From NCBI GenBank assembly GCA_021776075.1, contig JAJFGQ010000025.1, positions 1-32,140 of the forward strand: 32,140 bases of DNA, read 5' to 3'. Within the stretch, counting starts at the first letter, position 1; the number at the start of each line of letters is the position of its first letter. The notes beneath the pieces were generated by a model. The model saw nothing but the letters and a program-made list of their open reading frames with translations. It was not told the origin of the DNA and did no database searches. This DNA comes from Alphaproteobacteria bacterium. GTDB taxonomy: Bacteria; Pseudomonadota; Alphaproteobacteria; Micavibrionales; Micavibrionaceae. Shown one piece after another: positions 30,603 through 32,140 of the stretch. The position numbers and the translations under genes are program-made.

Positions 30603-31604
30603 ATGATTATCGTAACGGGCGGTGCTGGCTTTATTGGTTCCAATCTTGTCGCAGCTTTGGAGGAGAAGGGGCTGAATAACATTGTCGTGTGTGATTGGCT
30701 GGGCGATAGCGATAAATGGCGCAATATTGCAAAGCGGGAATTACGTGACGTTGTGAAGCCCGAACATTTGTTCGACTATATTGATCGCCATGCGGGCAGT
30801 ATAGAAGCCGTCTTTCACATGGGCGCCGTATCTTCCACGACGGAGTATGATGCCGATTTGATTGTAGAAAGCAATTTTACGCTGTCCCGGCTGCTTTGGA
30901 AATGGTGTGCCGAGCATGATGTGCGTTTGATTTATGCGTCTTCGGCAGCGACCTATGGTGATGGTGCACAGGGGTTCAAGGATGATGAGGAACCGGAAAA
31001 ACTGTCAACGCTCCGGCCTTTGAATCCATATGGCTGGTCCAAGCATTTATTTGACCGGCGTACGAGTCGGATTGTTCATGATAATGAAGCTGCGGGGCGG
31101 GAAAAGCTGCCGCCGCAATGGGCTGGGTTGAAGTTTTTCAATGTTTACGGACCTAACGAGTATCACAAGGGTGAGCAGACAAGTGTGGCGTGTAAGCTTT
31201 ATCCGCAGGTTGCTGCGGGGGCTGCTGCGCGTTTGTTTCAATCCGGTCACCCTGATTATGGCGATGGCGGGCAAATCCGTGACTTTGTGTATGTTGATGA
31301 TTGTGTCGCGGTCATGGTATGGCTGTATGATAATCCCAAAATAAACGGGCTTTTTAATATCGGGACAGGAAAAGGGCGGAGTTTCAAAGACCTGGCGGAG
31401 GCTGTTTTTTCTGCTGCCGGGAAAGAGCCGAAAATCAATTATGTCGAGATGCCGGAGATATTGCAAAGCAAGTACCAGTATTACACGCAGGCCGATATGA
31501 CAAAATTGAGAGAAAGCGGCTACACGCAGCCGTTTTTAGAGCTGGAAGAAGGTGTGCGCCGTTATGTGCAGGACTTTATGATGCAGGATGATTCCTACCG
31601 GTAG
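30603..31604 (+). CDS. rfaD: ADP-L-glycero-D-manno-heptose-6-epimerase
   Basis: 333 aa (also called hldD). It inverts C6 of ADP-heptose for the LPS inner core. A Rossmann motif GGAGFIGSN is at residues 6-14, followed by VCDWLGDSDKWRNI, and the catalytic YGWSK (Tyr143, Lys147). The family segments FHMGAVSSTTEYD, FFNVYGPNEYHKGEQTSVA and GDGGQIRDFVYVDD distinguish it from UDP-glucose 4-epimerases. GGTGG precedes the ATG at an 8-nt distance. lgt starts 18 bp after its stop, so the two envelope genes are probably co-transcribed. Confidence 0.96.
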   Translation: MIIVTGGAGFIGSNLVAALEEKGLNNIVVCDWLGDSDKWRNIAKRELRDVVKPEHLFDYIDRHAGSIEAVFHMGAVSSTTEYDADLIVESNFTLSRLLWKWCAEHDVRLIYASSAATYGDGAQGFKDDEEPEKLSTLRPLNPYGWSKHLFDRRTSRIVHDNEAAGREKLPPQWAGLKFFNVYGPNEYHKGEQTSVACKLYPQVAAGAAARLFQSGHPDYGDGGQIRDFVYVDDCVAVMVWLYDNPKINGLFNIGTGKGRSFKDLAEAVFSAAGKEPKINYVEMPEILQSKYQYYTQADMTKLRESGYTQPFLELEEGVRRYVQDFMMQDDSYR

Positions 31605-31622
31605 TAAAGGCAGACGATATTA

Positions 31623-32140
31623 ATGGCATTGAATTTTCCCGATATTGACCCTGTGGCCCTGGCTTTTGGTCCTCTTGAAATCAGATGGTATTCTCTGGCC
31701 TATTTGGCAGGGTTTCTTTTGGGCTGGCGTTATGCCTTGTATATTGCCGGATTGAGTGCTGGCCGGGACTCTTCTCAAAAATTGATACAAAAAACGGACC
31801 TTGATGACTTTCTGCCCTGGGCTGTATTGGGCGTTATTCTGGGGGGGCGTTTGGGCTATGTCCTTTTTTATCAATCAGAGCTTTATTTGTCTGCGCCGTG
31901 GGAAGTTTTGAAGATATGGAATGGCGGCATGTCTTTCCATGGTGGGGCGTTGGGTGTGATTGTTTCTATGATCCTGTTTGCCTGGAAACGTGGCCTGCCC
32001 GTGTTGCGGCTGACGGATATTATTTGTGCTGTTGTGCCTGTGGGCCTGTTCTTTGGGCGATTGGCCAATTTTGTGAATGGCGAATTGTTTGGCCGTGCGA
32101 CAGATAAACCGTGGGGCGTGTTGTTTCCTTACGGCGGTGA
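31623..32140 (+). CDS. lgt: Prolipoprotein diacylglyceryl transferase Lgt (3' truncated by window)
   Basis: ATG at 31623; the frame is open to the window edge, giving 172 codons of a protein usually 260-300 aa. Lgt is the inner-membrane enzyme that adds diacylglycerol to the lipobox Cys of lipoproteins, the first maturation step. The N-terminus (MALNFPDIDPVALAFGPLEIRWYSLAY) is typical. GGRLGYVLFY, MSFHGGALGV and FFGRLANFVNGELFGRATD match the conserved regions, including the essential His-Gly-Gly and Arg/Asn-rich segment. The rest of the gene is outside the window. Confidence 0.96.
   Translation, partial: MALNFPDIDPVALAFGPLEIRWYSLAYLAGFLLGWRYALYIAGLSAGRDSSQKLIQKTDLDDFLPWAVLGVILGGRLGYVLFYQSELYLSAPWEVLKIWNGGMSFHGGALGVIVSMILFAWKRGLPVLRLTDIICAVVPVGLFFGRLANFVNGELFGRATDKPWGVLFPYGG

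Overview
The window looks like chromosome of a Gram-negative alphaproteobacterium of moderate GC. The reasons are a MucR/Ros zinc-finger regulator, a TIGR02186/Alph_Pro_TM membrane protein beside a TauE/SafE permease, UbiE and UbiK of the aerobic ubiquinone pathway, a heptose epimerase for LPS core, and dense operons with 1-4 nt overlaps. No rRNA, CRISPR array or conjugation gene was seen. Genus cannot be read from the sequence; a Rhodospirillales- or Micavibrio-like lineage is only a guess.

Positions 1-4107 are accessory DNA. From right to left they hold a tRNA-Ser(CGA) gene, a tyrosine integrase starting 48 bp beyond the tRNA 3' end, a 504-aa protein with HUH/YxxK rolling-circle-initiator motifs, about 600 bp of AT-rich non-coding DNA, and the start of an IS256-like transposase running off the left edge. 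This is the layout of a tRNA-targeted integrative element with a single-strand replication gene. It is the best candidate for an undescribed system here. Its far attachment site is not in the window.

Positions 4173-5502 hold three small genes of unknown role, with a perfect AT-rich palindrome and a recurring TTATGTTAA motif upstream.

Positions 5586-16027 are mostly minus-strand housekeeping: ubiE, a small membrane protein, coaBC and dut (probably one transcript), an orphan GH13 enzyme, an exported insulinase-like M16 peptidase, and mutS. A 13-codon Tyr/Cys-rich reading frame with an ideal Shine-Dalgarno lies divergent to the peptidase gene.

Positions 16084-20247 hold murJ, an HD-domain protein, trpS and an unknown protein, separated by repetitive hairpin elements. 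Two elements (11429-11536 and 17885-17963) share a two-hairpin plan with different stem sequences. A third (16084-16213) carries a 27-bp tandem expansion.

Positions 20417-24842 form a plus-strand run: an exported unknown protein, TauE/SafE permease, TIGR02186 protein, universal stress protein, NfuA-type Fe-S carrier and a secreted HAD acid phosphatase. A convergent polysaccharide deacetylase-like gene overlaps the last one. Positions 26007-28808 carry a RutE-like nitroreductase, tsaB, an unknown coiled protein and mucR. Positions 28845-30453 are a tightly overlapped minus operon (ubiK, YbjN-like, proC). Positions 30603-32140 carry rfaD and a truncated lgt.
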